Assembly: GCF_041051975.1 (NCBI RefSeq)
Contig: NZ_CP163435.1
Location: 5,022,001 to 5,086,000, forward strand
Source of the DNA: Streptomyces sp. R21
GTDB lineage: Bacteria; Actinomycetota; Actinomycetes; Streptomycetales; Streptomycetaceae
DNA: 64,000 nucleotides
Reading direction: 5' to 3'
Positions 41,697-49,598 of the stretch are shown here, piece after piece. The notes below the pieces were generated by a model. It was given only the letters and a program-made list of their open reading frames with translations, did not search any database and had not been told where the DNA came from. The position numbers were made by a program, and so were the translations under genes. The number at the start of each line of letters is the position of its first letter. The stretch's first letter is position 1.

Positions 41697-42890
41697 TCAG
41701 CCCGGTGAGCCCGTCAGCCCGGTCAGCTCCGCCTCGCGCTCGCCGACCTGGGCCAGCAGCTGTTCGGCGATCTCCTCCAGGAGACGGTCGGGGTCGTCCG
41801 GGGCCAGCTTGAGCATCGCGCCGATCGCGCTCTCCTCCAGCTCGCGGGCGACGAGGGTGAGCAGCTCCTTGCGCTGAGCGAGCCATTCGAGGCGGGCATA
41901 GAGCTCCTCGCTGCGGGTCGGACGCCACTCCTCGGGGACGGGTCCGGCGGCCCACTCCTGCGCCAGCTCCCGCAGAAGCGCCTCGTCGCCTCGGCCGTAG
42001 GCGGCGTTGACCCGGGCGATGAACTCATCCCGCCGCGCCCGCTCCGCCTCGTCCTGTGCCAGGTCGGGGTGGGCCTTGCGGGCCAGCTCACGGTAGAGCT
42101 TGCGGGCCTCGGCGCTGGGGCGCACCCGCTGCGGGGGCCGCACGGGCTGGTCGGTCAGCATCGCGGCGGCCTCCGGGAACAGTCCCTCGGAGTCCATCCA
42201 GCCGTGGAACAGCTCCTCGACGCCTGGCATCGGCAGCACCCGCGCCCGCGCCTCGTGCGCCTTGCGGACGTCTTCCGGGTCCCCGGTCCGCGCAGCCCGC
42301 GCCTCGGCGATCTGCGCCTCCAGCTCGTCGAGGCGGGCGTACATCGGGCCCAGCTTCTGGTGGTGCAGCCGCGAGAAGTTCTCGACCTCGACCCGGAAGG
42401 TCTCCACAGCGATCTCGAACTCGATCAACGCCTGCTCAGCCGCCCGCACGGCCCGCTCCAGCCGCTCCTCAGGCCGAGCTTCCTCACCGCCGCCGCCAGC
42501 ACTCTCCTCAGCTTGGCCCTGGCCCGCATCCTGCGCTTTACCCTGGCCCGCACCTTGGCCTCGACCTTGGCCTTGGCTCTCGTCCCGGCCCTCGCTCGGG
42601 CCACGGCCTTGGCTCTCATCCCGGCCCTCGCTCGGGCCACGGCCTTGGTCCTCGTCCCGGGCCTCGCTCGGACCGTCGCCCTGCGCCTCGCCCCGAGCCG
42701 CGCTCTGGTCCTCGTCCTGCGCCTCGCCCTGGGCCTCACTGCGCGGGTCGCCCTGCGCCTCGTCCCGGGCCGCACCGGCAGCGTCACCGCCCCGCTCGGC
42801 TTCGGCGGGCGGCACCTCCGAACCCACCTGCTCCCGCGGCTCTTCACCAGCGGGCGCGGACTGGGACTGATCAGCTTCCGGCGTCGTCAC
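41697..42890 (-). CDS. J-domain protein with low-complexity N-terminal repeats
   Basis: A protein of about 397 aa. Residues 1-140 are Gln/Gly/Glu/Asp/Arg-rich repeats (units like SEGRDESQGRGP), followed by a coiled coil (AVRAAEQALIEFEIAVETFR, LDELEAQIAEARAA). A J-domain-like helix pair has the HPD motif (ELARKAHPDLAQDEAERARR), and further helices end in LLAQVGEREAELTG. HPD-containing proteins stimulate DnaK ATPase, but this one lacks the Gly/Phe and zinc regions of DnaJ and the partner is unknown. GTG 42890 (VTTPEADQ) was chosen; an earlier GTG at 42923 adds eleven residues. Confidence 0.75.
   Translation of the reverse strand: MTTPEADQSQSAPAGEEPREQVGSEVPPAEAERGGDAAGAARDEAQGDPRSEAQGEAQDEDQSAARGEAQGDGPSEARDEDQGRGPSEGRDESQGRGPSEGRDESQGQGRGQGAGQGKAQDAGQGQAEESAGGGGEEARPEERLERAVRAAEQALIEFEIAVETFRVEVENFSRLHHQKLGPMYARLDELEAQIAEARAARTGDPEDVRKAHEARARVLPMPGVEELFHGWMDSEGLFPEAAAMLTDQPVRPPQRVRPSAEARKLYRELARKAHPDLAQDEAERARRDEFIARVNAAYGRGDEALLRELAQEWAAGPVPEEWRPTRSEELYARLEWLAQRKELLTLVARELEESAIGAMLKLAPDDPDRLLEEIAEQLLAQVGEREAELTGLTGSPG
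42587..42658. repeat. 36-bp tandem repeat in the J-domain gene
   Basis: Two adjacent 36-base units (42587-42622 and 42623-42658) differing at only a few bases, with less perfect copies on both sides. They encode the 12-residue repeat and keep the frame. Confidence 0.75.
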
Positions 42891-43022
42891 CCGCCCAGCG
42901 TAGGCCACGGCTCGGACGGCCACGCAGACTCACTGTCCTCGCCCTCCGGGGGCTTCCCTCCCCCTCCCCCCTCCCCGCCCCACCGGCCGAACCCACCACC
43001 CCTACCAACCCCGCCAAACCGG

Positions 43023-44486
43023 TCAAACCCCCATCTCCGCAGCAACCCTCCCCGCCCGCACCGCCCCCACCAGCGCCGCATGGTCCGCCTCAGTGCGGTC
43101 GGCGTAGGTCATGGCGAACGTCGCTATCGCCTCGTCCAGTTCCTCGTTCTTGCCGCAGTAGCCGGAGAGGAGGCGGGGGTCGGCGGTGTGGGAGTGGGCG
43201 CGGGCCAGGAGGGCGCCGGTCATGCGGCCGTAGTCGTCGATCTGGTCTGCGGACAGCGCGGCGGGGTCGACGCTGCCCTTGCGGTTGCGGAACTGCCGTA
43301 CCTGGAAGGGGAACCCGTCGACCGAGGTCCAGCCGAGCAGGATGTCGCTGACGACCTGCATGCGCTTCTGCCCGAGTACCACCCGGCGCCCCTCGTGCGC
43401 CACGTCCGGCGCCTCGAACCCGGCGCCCACCAGATGTGGCACCAGCACCGAGGGGCGGGCCTCCTTCACCTGGAGGACGAGCGGTTCGCCGCGGTGGTCC
43501 AGGAGCAGGACGACGTAGGACCGCGTGCCCACGCTGCCCGTGCCGACCACGCGGAACGCGACATCGTGCACCGCATGGCGGGCCAGCAGGGGCAGCCGGT
43601 CCTCCGAGAGCGTGCTCACATAGCTCTCCAGGGAGGACGCGACCGCCGCGGCCTCCTCGTCGGGTACGCGCCGCAGCACGGGCGGGGCGTCGACGAAGCG
43701 GTGCCCGCCGTCGTCCGTCACCTCCGTCGACTTGGCCGCGAACCGTCCGCTGGTGTTGGCTCGCGCCTTCTCCGAGACCCGCTCCAGCGTGCCGAGCAGG
43801 TCATGGGCGTCCGTGTGGGAGACGAGTTCCTCGTCCGCGATGGCGTTCCACGCGTCGAGCACCGGGAGCTTGGACAGCAGCCGCAGGGTGCGCCGGTAGG
43901 CGCCGACCGCGTCGTGGGCCGCCTTGCGACAGGTGTCCTCGTCCGCCCCGGCCTCCCGGCCCGCGAGCACGAGCGAGGTGGCGAGCCGTTTGAGGTCCCA
44001 CTCCCAGGGGCCGTGCACCGTCTCGTCGAAGTCGTTCAGATCGATGACGAGGCCGCCGCGCACGTCCCCGTAGAGGCCGAAGTTCGCCGCGTGCGCGTCA
44101 CCGCAGATCTGTGCCGCTATCCCGGTCATGGGGGTGCGCGCGAGGTCGTACGCCATGAGGCCTGCCGAGCCGCGCAGGAACGCGAAGGGTGTGGCCGCCA
44201 TCCTGCCGACGCGTATCGGGGCGAGCCCGGGGATCCTGCCGCGGTTGGACTCCTCGACCGCGGCCACGGCGTCCGGCCGGGCGGCGTCGAGCGTCAGCTC
44301 GGCATGCGTGCCGCGCCCCACCCGCTCGCGCAGCGCCTTGCCCTCGTCCTTGGGCGACCCCTGCACGGGCCACTGCGCGAACCCGCGCACCCCGGGAACC
44401 CGGGTCGCCCGCGCCGCGACCGGCGCCGCCCCGGCCGCCGCCGTATCAACCGCCGTCGCATCGACCGCTGTACCGAGCTGGGTCAC
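43023..44486 (-). CDS. DUF2252-family protein (kinase-like fold)
   Basis: A 487-aa protein of DUF2252. Landmarks are MAATPFAFLRGSAGLMAYDL, QICGDAHAANFGLYGDVRGG and VIDLNDFDETVHGPWEWDLK. The GDAHxxNFG and DLNDFDE phrases resemble the catalytic (HGDxxxxN) and metal-binding (DxD) loops of the APH/HipA-like kinase fold, so it may be a small-molecule kinase; no reaction is known. GTG 44486 (VTQLGTAVD) is preferred because GGGGAGG lies eight bases before; a TTG at 44573 would add 29 residues. Confidence 0.82.
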   Translation of the reverse strand: MTQLGTAVDATAVDTAAAGAAPVAARATRVPGVRGFAQWPVQGSPKDEGKALRERVGRGTHAELTLDAARPDAVAAVEESNRGRIPGLAPIRVGRMAATPFAFLRGSAGLMAYDLARTPMTGIAAQICGDAHAANFGLYGDVRGGLVIDLNDFDETVHGPWEWDLKRLATSLVLAGREAGADEDTCRKAAHDAVGAYRRTLRLLSKLPVLDAWNAIADEELVSHTDAHDLLGTLERVSEKARANTSGRFAAKSTEVTDDGGHRFVDAPPVLRRVPDEEAAAVASSLESYVSTLSEDRLPLLARHAVHDVAFRVVGTGSVGTRSYVVLLLDHRGEPLVLQVKEARPSVLVPHLVGAGFEAPDVAHEGRRVVLGQKRMQVVSDILLGWTSVDGFPFQVRQFRNRKGSVDPAALSADQIDDYGRMTGALLARAHSHTADPRLLSGYCGKNEELDEAIATFAMTYADRTEADHAALVGAVRAGRVAAEMGV

Positions 44487-44600
44487 TCCGACCGCCTCCC
44501 CCGTGCCTGCACGAACATCAACTCGTGACGACCGTACAGCCGCTCGGCGGGACGCGTCAGACCCTGTGGACAACTCCGCGACTGTGGAAAAAGGCGGGCG

Positions 44601-44972
44601 CTACTTCCCGAACTTCTCCGAGCAAGGGGCGCTCTCCGGGAGGTGCTTCTCGGCCCAGCTGCCGAGTTCCTTGAGGGCCGGCTCGAGCGCGGAGCCCGCC
44701 TCCGTCAGGCGGTACGAGACGCGCAGCGGGGGCCCTTCGTCGACATCGCGCACGACCAGGCCGGCCGCGCCGAGTTCGGTGAGCCGGTCCGAGAGCATGC
44801 GTTCGCTGATGCCGGGGATCGCCCTGCGCAGGTCGGTGAAGTGCACGGGGTGCTGAAGCAGCACGGTCACGATCAGGCCGGTCCAGCGCTTTCCGAGCAG
44901 CAGGAAGACCCGGGTCATGCCGTCGTCGACCCGTTGGCACGGGCCCGCCTCGTGCTTTACCTGCTCCGCCAT
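44601..44972 (-). CDS. HxlR-family redox/quinone-responsive regulator
   Basis: A 123-aa winged-helix protein with FLLLGKRWTGLIVTVLLQHP, FTDLRRAIPGISERMLSDRL and a wing with RVSYRLTEAGSALEP. It carries Cys13 in GPCQRVDDG near the N-terminus, the position used for redox sensing in YodB/QorR-type relatives. A late cysteine is in SAPCSEK. It is divergent from the FMN azoreductase gene, the standard arrangement for quinone/diamide-sensing HxlR repressors, so it very probably represses that gene and itself. Confidence 0.87.
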   Translation of the reverse strand: MAEQVKHEAGPCQRVDDGMTRVFLLLGKRWTGLIVTVLLQHPVHFTDLRRAIPGISERMLSDRLTELGAAGLVVRDVDEGPPLRVSYRLTEAGSALEPALKELGSWAEKHLPESAPCSEKFGK

Positions 44973-45013
44973 ACGCCCCAGGGTACTGCGCTCCCGTAGG
45001 GGGATGAAAAAAA

Positions 45014-45044
45014 GTAAGTGACTGTGTTATCTATAGTTGAGTAC
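45014..45044. promoter_or_regulatory. AT-rich divergent promoter/operator between hxlR-like and azoreductase genes
   Basis: A short AT-rich island bounded by GTAAGTGACT and AGTTGAGTAC, an imperfect inverted repeat with a -10-like TATAGT at 45032-45037. It is a plausible binding site for the HxlR-type repressor. Confidence 0.45.
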
Positions 45045-45125
45045 GAAAAATCAGCGGCCGGCAGGCAGTCGGGCATCCCCCTCCCCTCCCTCCCCGCGTT
45101 TCTTCTCCCTTCCTTGGAGCCCCTC

Positions 45126-45779
45126 ATGGCCACCCTTCTTCACATCGACTCCTCGGTGTTCCCCGGCGCCGCCTCCGCCTCCCGCGCCGTGACCGACGCC
45201 TTCCGCAAGACCTGGGAGGAGCAGCATCCGGAGGGCACCGTGATCTACCGCGACCTCGCCGCGAACCCCGTGCCGCACATCACCGCCGACGCCCACTCGG
45301 CCGGCTTCGCCGCACCGGACGCGCACACCCCCGAGCAGGCCGCAGCCTTCGCCGAGCGCGTGACGTTCATAGAGGAGCTGGAGAACGCGGACGCGGTGCT
45401 GATCGGTGCCCCGATGTACAACTTCTCGATCCCGTCGACGCTCAAGGCATGGCTGGACCACGTGATCCTCATCGGCCGCACCGCCATGACCGAGGACTCG
45501 AAGACCAAGGGCACCCCGGTCACCGTCGTCGCCAGCCGCGGCGGCTCCTACGCGCCGGGCACCCCGCGCGAGGGCTACGAGTACGTGCAGAACTACCTCA
45601 AGGCCGTCCTCGGCGACACCCTCGGCCTGGAGGTGGACTTCATCGTCCCGGAGCTGACGATGGCGCCGTACAACCCGGCGATGGCCGAGCTGGTCCCGCT
45701 CTTCGAGGAGTCCCGCGCCAAGGCCCTCGACGAGGCGACCACGAAGGCCAAGGAAGTCACCGAGCGCCTCGCCGCCTGA
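45126..45779 (+). CDS. azoR: FMN-dependent NADH-azoreductase/quinone reductase
   Basis: A 217-aa flavodoxin-fold reductase. It starts MATLLHIDSSVFPGAASASR (FMN phosphate loop). The central APMYNFSIPSTLKAWLDHVI (MYNF binds the flavin ring) and SRGGSYAPGTPREGYEYVQ are diagnostic of AzoR. It reduces quinones and azo compounds with two electrons and protects against electrophile stress. ATG 45126 follows GGAG; a longer frame from 45018 covers the promoter. A strong hairpin terminator lies just after. Confidence 0.9.
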   Translation: MATLLHIDSSVFPGAASASRAVTDAFRKTWEEQHPEGTVIYRDLAANPVPHITADAHSAGFAAPDAHTPEQAAAFAERVTFIEELENADAVLIGAPMYNFSIPSTLKAWLDHVILIGRTAMTEDSKTKGTPVTVVASRGGSYAPGTPREGYEYVQNYLKAVLGDTLGLEVDFIVPELTMAPYNPAMAELVPLFEESRAKALDEATTKAKEVTERLAA

Positions 45780-45822
45780 GCACCGGCCACAGAAAGCCCC
45801 CGCCGGAAGGCGTCAAAAACAG

Positions 45823-45860
45823 AGGGCCCCGGCAGTGAGATACCTCACCGCCGGGGCCCT
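45823..45860. terminator. Terminator after azoR
   Basis: 17-bp inverted repeat with one mismatch (45823-45839 with 45844-45860, loop ATAC). It also lies downstream of the minus-strand tRNA-Leu gene, so it may serve both. Confidence 0.75.
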
Positions 45861-45958
45861 GCCTCGTCCTGTCCGGGCCGCGGCCCATCACGACAACGAG
45901 AAACGGGCCCCCACCATGACTTTCGTCACTGGTGAAGACCCGTTCCATCGGTTCTTCA

Positions 45959-46045
45959 TGGTGCGCGAGGGGGGAGTTGAACCCCCACGCCCTTTCGGGC
46001 ACTGGAACCTGAATCCAGCGCGTCTGCCTATTCCGCCACCCGCGC
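45959..46045 (-). tRNA. tRNA-Leu (anticodon CAG)
   Basis: An 87-base class II tRNA. The acceptor stem is GCGCGGG paired with CTCGCGC, the discriminator is A, and CCA is encoded (TGG at 45959-45961 on the plus strand). The anticodon stem is CTGGA/TCCAG with loop TTCAGGT, so the anticodon is CAG, reading the codon CUG, the commonest Leu codon here. A long variable arm (TGCCCGAAAGGGCG) and T-loop (GGTTCAACTCC) complete it. Confidence 0.95.
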
Positions 46046-46511
46046 ATTGGGTGTGTCTTCCGTCTCTCACCGAGTGGGGCGAGCGCCTTCCGACATGCAG
46101 AAGATTAGCACGCTGTCCGGGGTGGAATCACATCCCTTTCCCGCCCCCACACCCCGGGCGCGCACCCCTCTCTCCCAGGCCACCTCCCCCTGTACCGGCG
46201 TCCGCGCCGATGACAGGTATCAGTCAGAACCGGTTCACGTATCAACCTCGTACCGGTCCTGGGCATCTCCCCAGGAGCCGGGCAGGCAGCACAGCCAGGT
46301 GCGGGACACTGGTCACGCGCCGCCTCTACGATCCTTGACAGGAGGAGTTCGAAGAGGCGCTTCGGAGGGAACCTCGGGAGGGGACTCCGGGAGGGGCTCG
46401 GAGCACGTCGACACCCGTCGACCGGCCCGACAGGGGGAACCAGCCGATTTCCCGACGCGTGGATACGATCAGTAAGCAGTACCAGGACGGCTACGAAGGA
46501 GGAGGTGCCCC
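46046..46511. promoter_or_regulatory. 466-bp region upstream of the fhaA-pknB operon
   Basis: No gene is visible. It contains the promoters for fhaA (plus) and tRNA-Leu (minus). A TTGACA at 46335-46340 could be a -35 element but lacks a good -10; TACGAT at 46464-46469 could be a -10. The fhaA ATG is set by GGAGGAGG at 46498-46505. Short GGGAGGGG repeats occur at 46375-46400. Confidence 0.4.
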
Positions 46512-47366
46512 ATGGGAGTCCTGAAGAAGTTCGAGCAGCGTCTCGAGGGTCTGGTCAACGGCACCTTCGCCAAGGTGTTCAAGTCCGAGGTCCAGCCCGT
46601 CGAGATCGCCGGCGCCCTCCAGCGCGAGTGCGACAACAACGCGACCATCTGGAACCGGGAACGCACCGTCGTCCCCAACGACTTCATCGTGGAGCTGAGC
46701 ACGCCGGACTTCGAGCGTCTCAGCCCCTACTCCGGACAGCTCGGCGACGAACTCGCCGGCATGGTGCGCGACTACGCCAAGCAGCAGCGCTACACCTTCA
46801 TGGGCCCCATCAAGGTCCACCTGGAGAAGGCGGACGACCTCGACACCGGGCTCTACCGGGTGCGCAGCCGTACGCTCGCCTCCTCCACCAACCAGCAGGC
46901 TCCCGAGCGCGCCCCGGCGGGCCCGGCACCGGCGGCACCGCGCGCGCAGGGTGGCTACGGCTACCCGCCCGCCGCCGCCCCTCCCATGCCGTCCGCCCCG
47001 CCGCCCGGCGGCCGACCCGGCCCCGCGCCGGTGTCACCGATCGGCGCCCGGGGCGGTGCACCCGCCGCCCCGCAGGCCGGCGGCCGCATGCGGCACTGGA
47101 TCGAGATCAACGGCACCCGCCATCAGATCTCCCGCCCGACGCTGGTGCTGGGCCGCAGCACCGAAGCCGACGTGCGGATCGACGACCCCGGCGTCTCGCG
47201 CCGGCACTGTGAGATCCGGACCGGAACGCCCTCGACGATCCAGGATCTCGGGTCCACCAACGGCATCGTGGTGGACGGGCAGCACACCACCCGCGCTACG
47301 CTCCGCGACGGCTCGCGGATCGTCGTGGGCAGCACCACCATCATTTACCGGCAAGCCGAAGGGTGA
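46512..47366 (+). CDS. fhaA: FhaA: DUF3662 plus FHA-domain protein
   Basis: A 284-aa phosphothreonine-binding protein. The N-terminal DUF3662 domain (about 1-115) opens MGVLKKFEQRLEGLVNGTFA, then a Pro/Ala/Gly linker leads to a C-terminal FHA domain (about 195-284) with LVLGRSTEADVRIDDPGVSRRH and DLGSTNGIVVDG (the Arg, Ser and Asn of phosphothreonine recognition). In mycobacteria the orthologue binds phosphorylated MviN and links PknB to lipid II flux; a similar role at the division or tip machinery is likely here. It is the first gene of the operon, with fhaB ten bases downstream. Confidence 0.92.
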   Translation: MGVLKKFEQRLEGLVNGTFAKVFKSEVQPVEIAGALQRECDNNATIWNRERTVVPNDFIVELSTPDFERLSPYSGQLGDELAGMVRDYAKQQRYTFMGPIKVHLEKADDLDTGLYRVRSRTLASSTNQQAPERAPAGPAPAAPRAQGGYGYPPAAAPPMPSAPPPGGRPGPAPVSPIGARGGAPAAPQAGGRMRHWIEINGTRHQISRPTLVLGRSTEADVRIDDPGVSRRHCEIRTGTPSTIQDLGSTNGIVVDGQHTTRATLRDGSRIVVGSTTIIYRQAEG

Positions 47367-47376
47367 AGCGGGGGCA

Positions 47377-47901
47377 ATGTCAGAGCTGACCCTCACGGTC
47401 ATGCGGCTGGGTTTCCTGGCCGTACTGTGGCTGTTCGTGATCGTGGCCGTGCAGGTCATCCGCAGCGACCTGTTCGGAACGCGTGTCACACAGCGCGGCT
47501 CGCGACGGGACGCCAACAGGCCGCAGCAGGCCGCGCGCCAGGCCGCGCCGCCGCAGCAGCGCCAGCAGGCGGCCGCACCTAGCGGCGGCGGCCGGCAGCG
47601 CCGCGGCGCCCCCACCAAACTCGTCGTGTCCGAGGGCACCCTCACCGGCACGACGGTCGCGCTCCAGGGCCAGACCATCACTCTGGGCCGGGCGCACGAC
47701 TCAACGATCGTGCTGGACGACGACTACGCGTCCAGCAGGCATGCCAGGATCTACCCGGACCGGGACGGCCAGTGGATCGTCGAGGATCTCGGGTCCACCA
47801 ACGGCACGTATCTCGACCGGACCCGGCTGACGACTCCCACACCGATTCCGCTGGGCGCGCCGATCCGCATCGGCAAGACCGTCATCGAGCTGCGGAAGTA
47901 G
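47377..47901 (+). CDS. fhaB: FhaB/FipA-type FHA-domain protein
   Basis: A 174-aa membrane-anchored FHA protein. One N-terminal transmembrane helix (LGFLAVLWLFVIVAVQVI) is followed by a basic Gln/Ala/Arg linker and an FHA domain with TITLGRAHDSTIVLDDDYAS-SRHARIY (quoted in two parts) and EDLGSTNGTYLD. The mycobacterial counterpart (FipA/FhaB) bridges PknB-phosphorylated FtsZ and FtsQ. The ATG 47377 is ten bases after fhaA; the longer frame overlapping fhaA is a shadow. Confidence 0.92.
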   Translation: MSELTLTVMRLGFLAVLWLFVIVAVQVIRSDLFGTRVTQRGSRRDANRPQQAARQAAPPQQRQQAAAPSGGGRQRRGAPTKLVVSEGTLTGTTVALQGQTITLGRAHDSTIVLDDDYASSRHARIYPDRDGQWIVEDLGSTNGTYLDRTRLTTPTPIPLGAPIRIGKTVIELRK

Positions 47902-47985
47902 TACGACAATGAGCGAGCGGAGCGAGCACGCAGCGGCGGTCCACACGACGGACCCCGGCGCGCTCCCGACCGGAGGGTGGGCACC

Positions 47986-49572
47986 GTGCGGATGTACCCG
48001 GAGCCGACGGGCGAGGTGCGCATGAGTCTGTCACTGCGCTTCGCCGCCGGATCGCACAAAGGCATGATCCGCGAGGGCAACGAGGACTCCGGTTACGCCG
48101 GGCCGCGCCTGCTCGCGATCGCCGACGGAATGGGCGGCCAGGCCGCCGGTGAGGTCGCCTCCTCCGAGGTGATCTCCACCATCGTCTCGCTCGACGACGA
48201 CGTGCCCGGCTCCGACATCCTCACCTCCCTCGGCACGGCCGTACAGCGCGCCAACGACCAGCTGCGCTCGATGGTCGAAGAGGACCCCCAGCTCGAAGGC
48301 ATGGGGACCACCCTCACCGCCCTGCTGTGGACCGGCCAGCGCCTCGGCCTCGTGCACGTCGGCGACTCCCGCGCCTACCTGCTGCGTGACGGCGTACTGA
48401 CGCAGATCACGCAGGACCACACCTGGGTGCAGCGCCTCGTCGACGAGGGCCGCATCACCGAGGAAGAGGCCACCACCCACCCGCAGCGCTCCCTGCTGAT
48501 GCGTGCGCTGGGCAGCGGCGAGCACGTCGAGCCGGACCTCTCCATCCGTGAAGTCCGCGCCGGCGACCGGTACTTGATCTGCTCCGACGGCCTCTCCGGC
48601 GTCGTCTCCCATCAGACGATGGAGGACACCCTCGCCAGCTACCAGGGCCCGCAGGAGACCGTCCAGAACCTCATCGAGCTCGCTCTGCGCGGCGGCGGCC
48701 CCGACAACATCACCGTCATCGTGGCCGACGTCCTCGACATCGACTCCGGCGACACCCTCGCCGCACAGATCTCCGACACCCCCGTCGTCGTCGGCGCGGT
48801 CGCCGAGAACCAGCACCAGATTCACGACAACGGCGCCATGCAGACCCCCGCGGGCCGCGCCTCCAGCCTCGGCCGCCCGGTGCCCGGACAGGGCGGCGGC
48901 GGTGGCGAGTTCGGCCCGCCCGGCAGCGGCGACACCACCGGCTACGTCCCCGCGGGCAACTTCGGCGCCTACTCCGACGAGGACTTCGTCAAGCCCGGCG
49001 GCGGACGCAAGTGGCTGAAGAGATCCCTCTACATCGCGCTCGGGCTCGCCGTCATCGGCGGCGGGCTCTACGGCGGCTACCGCTGGACACAGACGCAGTA
49101 CTACGTGGGTGCCAAGGGTGAACACGTCGCGCTCTACCGCGGCATCAGCCAGGACCTGGCCTGGGTCTCGCTCTCGAAGGTCGAGAAGGACCACCCCGAG
49201 ATCGAACTCAAGTACCTGCCGCCGTACCAGCAGAACCAGGTCAAGGCGACCATCGCCGAAGGCGGCCTCGGCGACGCCCAGAAGAAGGTCGACGAGCTCG
49301 CCGTACAGGCCTCCGCGTGCAAGAAGCAGGCCCAGCGCCGCGCCGCCGAGACCGACTCCAACGCGAAGACCGGTGAGGGCGAGGCAGGTGGGACCACGGG
49401 AACCACAACCACCTCGCTGACGTCCAAGGCCACAGCGTCGCCGACCCCGAACCCGACTCCGTCCGGATCGGCGCCTTCGTCCTCCAAGTCCACGACCGCA
49501 CCCACTCCCACACCCGGCCCCAGCCTCTCCGACGAAGAGCAGAAGCTGGTCTCGCAGTGCGGTAAGCAGTAA
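47986..49572 (+). CDS. pstP: PP2C-type Ser/Thr phosphatase (PstP-like)
   Basis: A 528-aa phosphatase that reverses PknB phosphorylation. The PPM catalytic domain (about 17-255) has HKGMIREGNEDSGYAG, LLAIADGMGGQAAGE (metal-binding Asp), GLVHVGDSRAYLLRDG and RGGGPDNITVIVADVLD. A linker and one transmembrane helix (SLYIALGLAVIGGGLYGGY) follow, then an outer domain with YVGAKGEHVALYRGISQDL and a Thr/Pro/Ser tail. Starts at 47986 (GTG, behind GGAGGG) and 48022 (ATG, behind GAGGTG) are both possible. It lies 26 bp upstream of the SEDS gene, cotranscribed. Confidence 0.92.
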   Translation: MRMYPEPTGEVRMSLSLRFAAGSHKGMIREGNEDSGYAGPRLLAIADGMGGQAAGEVASSEVISTIVSLDDDVPGSDILTSLGTAVQRANDQLRSMVEEDPQLEGMGTTLTALLWTGQRLGLVHVGDSRAYLLRDGVLTQITQDHTWVQRLVDEGRITEEEATTHPQRSLLMRALGSGEHVEPDLSIREVRAGDRYLICSDGLSGVVSHQTMEDTLASYQGPQETVQNLIELALRGGGPDNITVIVADVLDIDSGDTLAAQISDTPVVVGAVAENQHQIHDNGAMQTPAGRASSLGRPVPGQGGGGGEFGPPGSGDTTGYVPAGNFGAYSDEDFVKPGGGRKWLKRSLYIALGLAVIGGGLYGGYRWTQTQYYVGAKGEHVALYRGISQDLAWVSLSKVEKDHPEIELKYLPPYQQNQVKATIAEGGLGDAQKKVDELAVQASACKKQAQRRAAETDSNAKTGEGEAGGTTGTTTTSLTSKATASPTPNPTPSGSAPSSSKSTTAPTPTPGPSLSDEEQKLVSQCGKQ

Positions 49573-49598
49573 GCAGCCGTGAGGGGCCCAGTCACACG

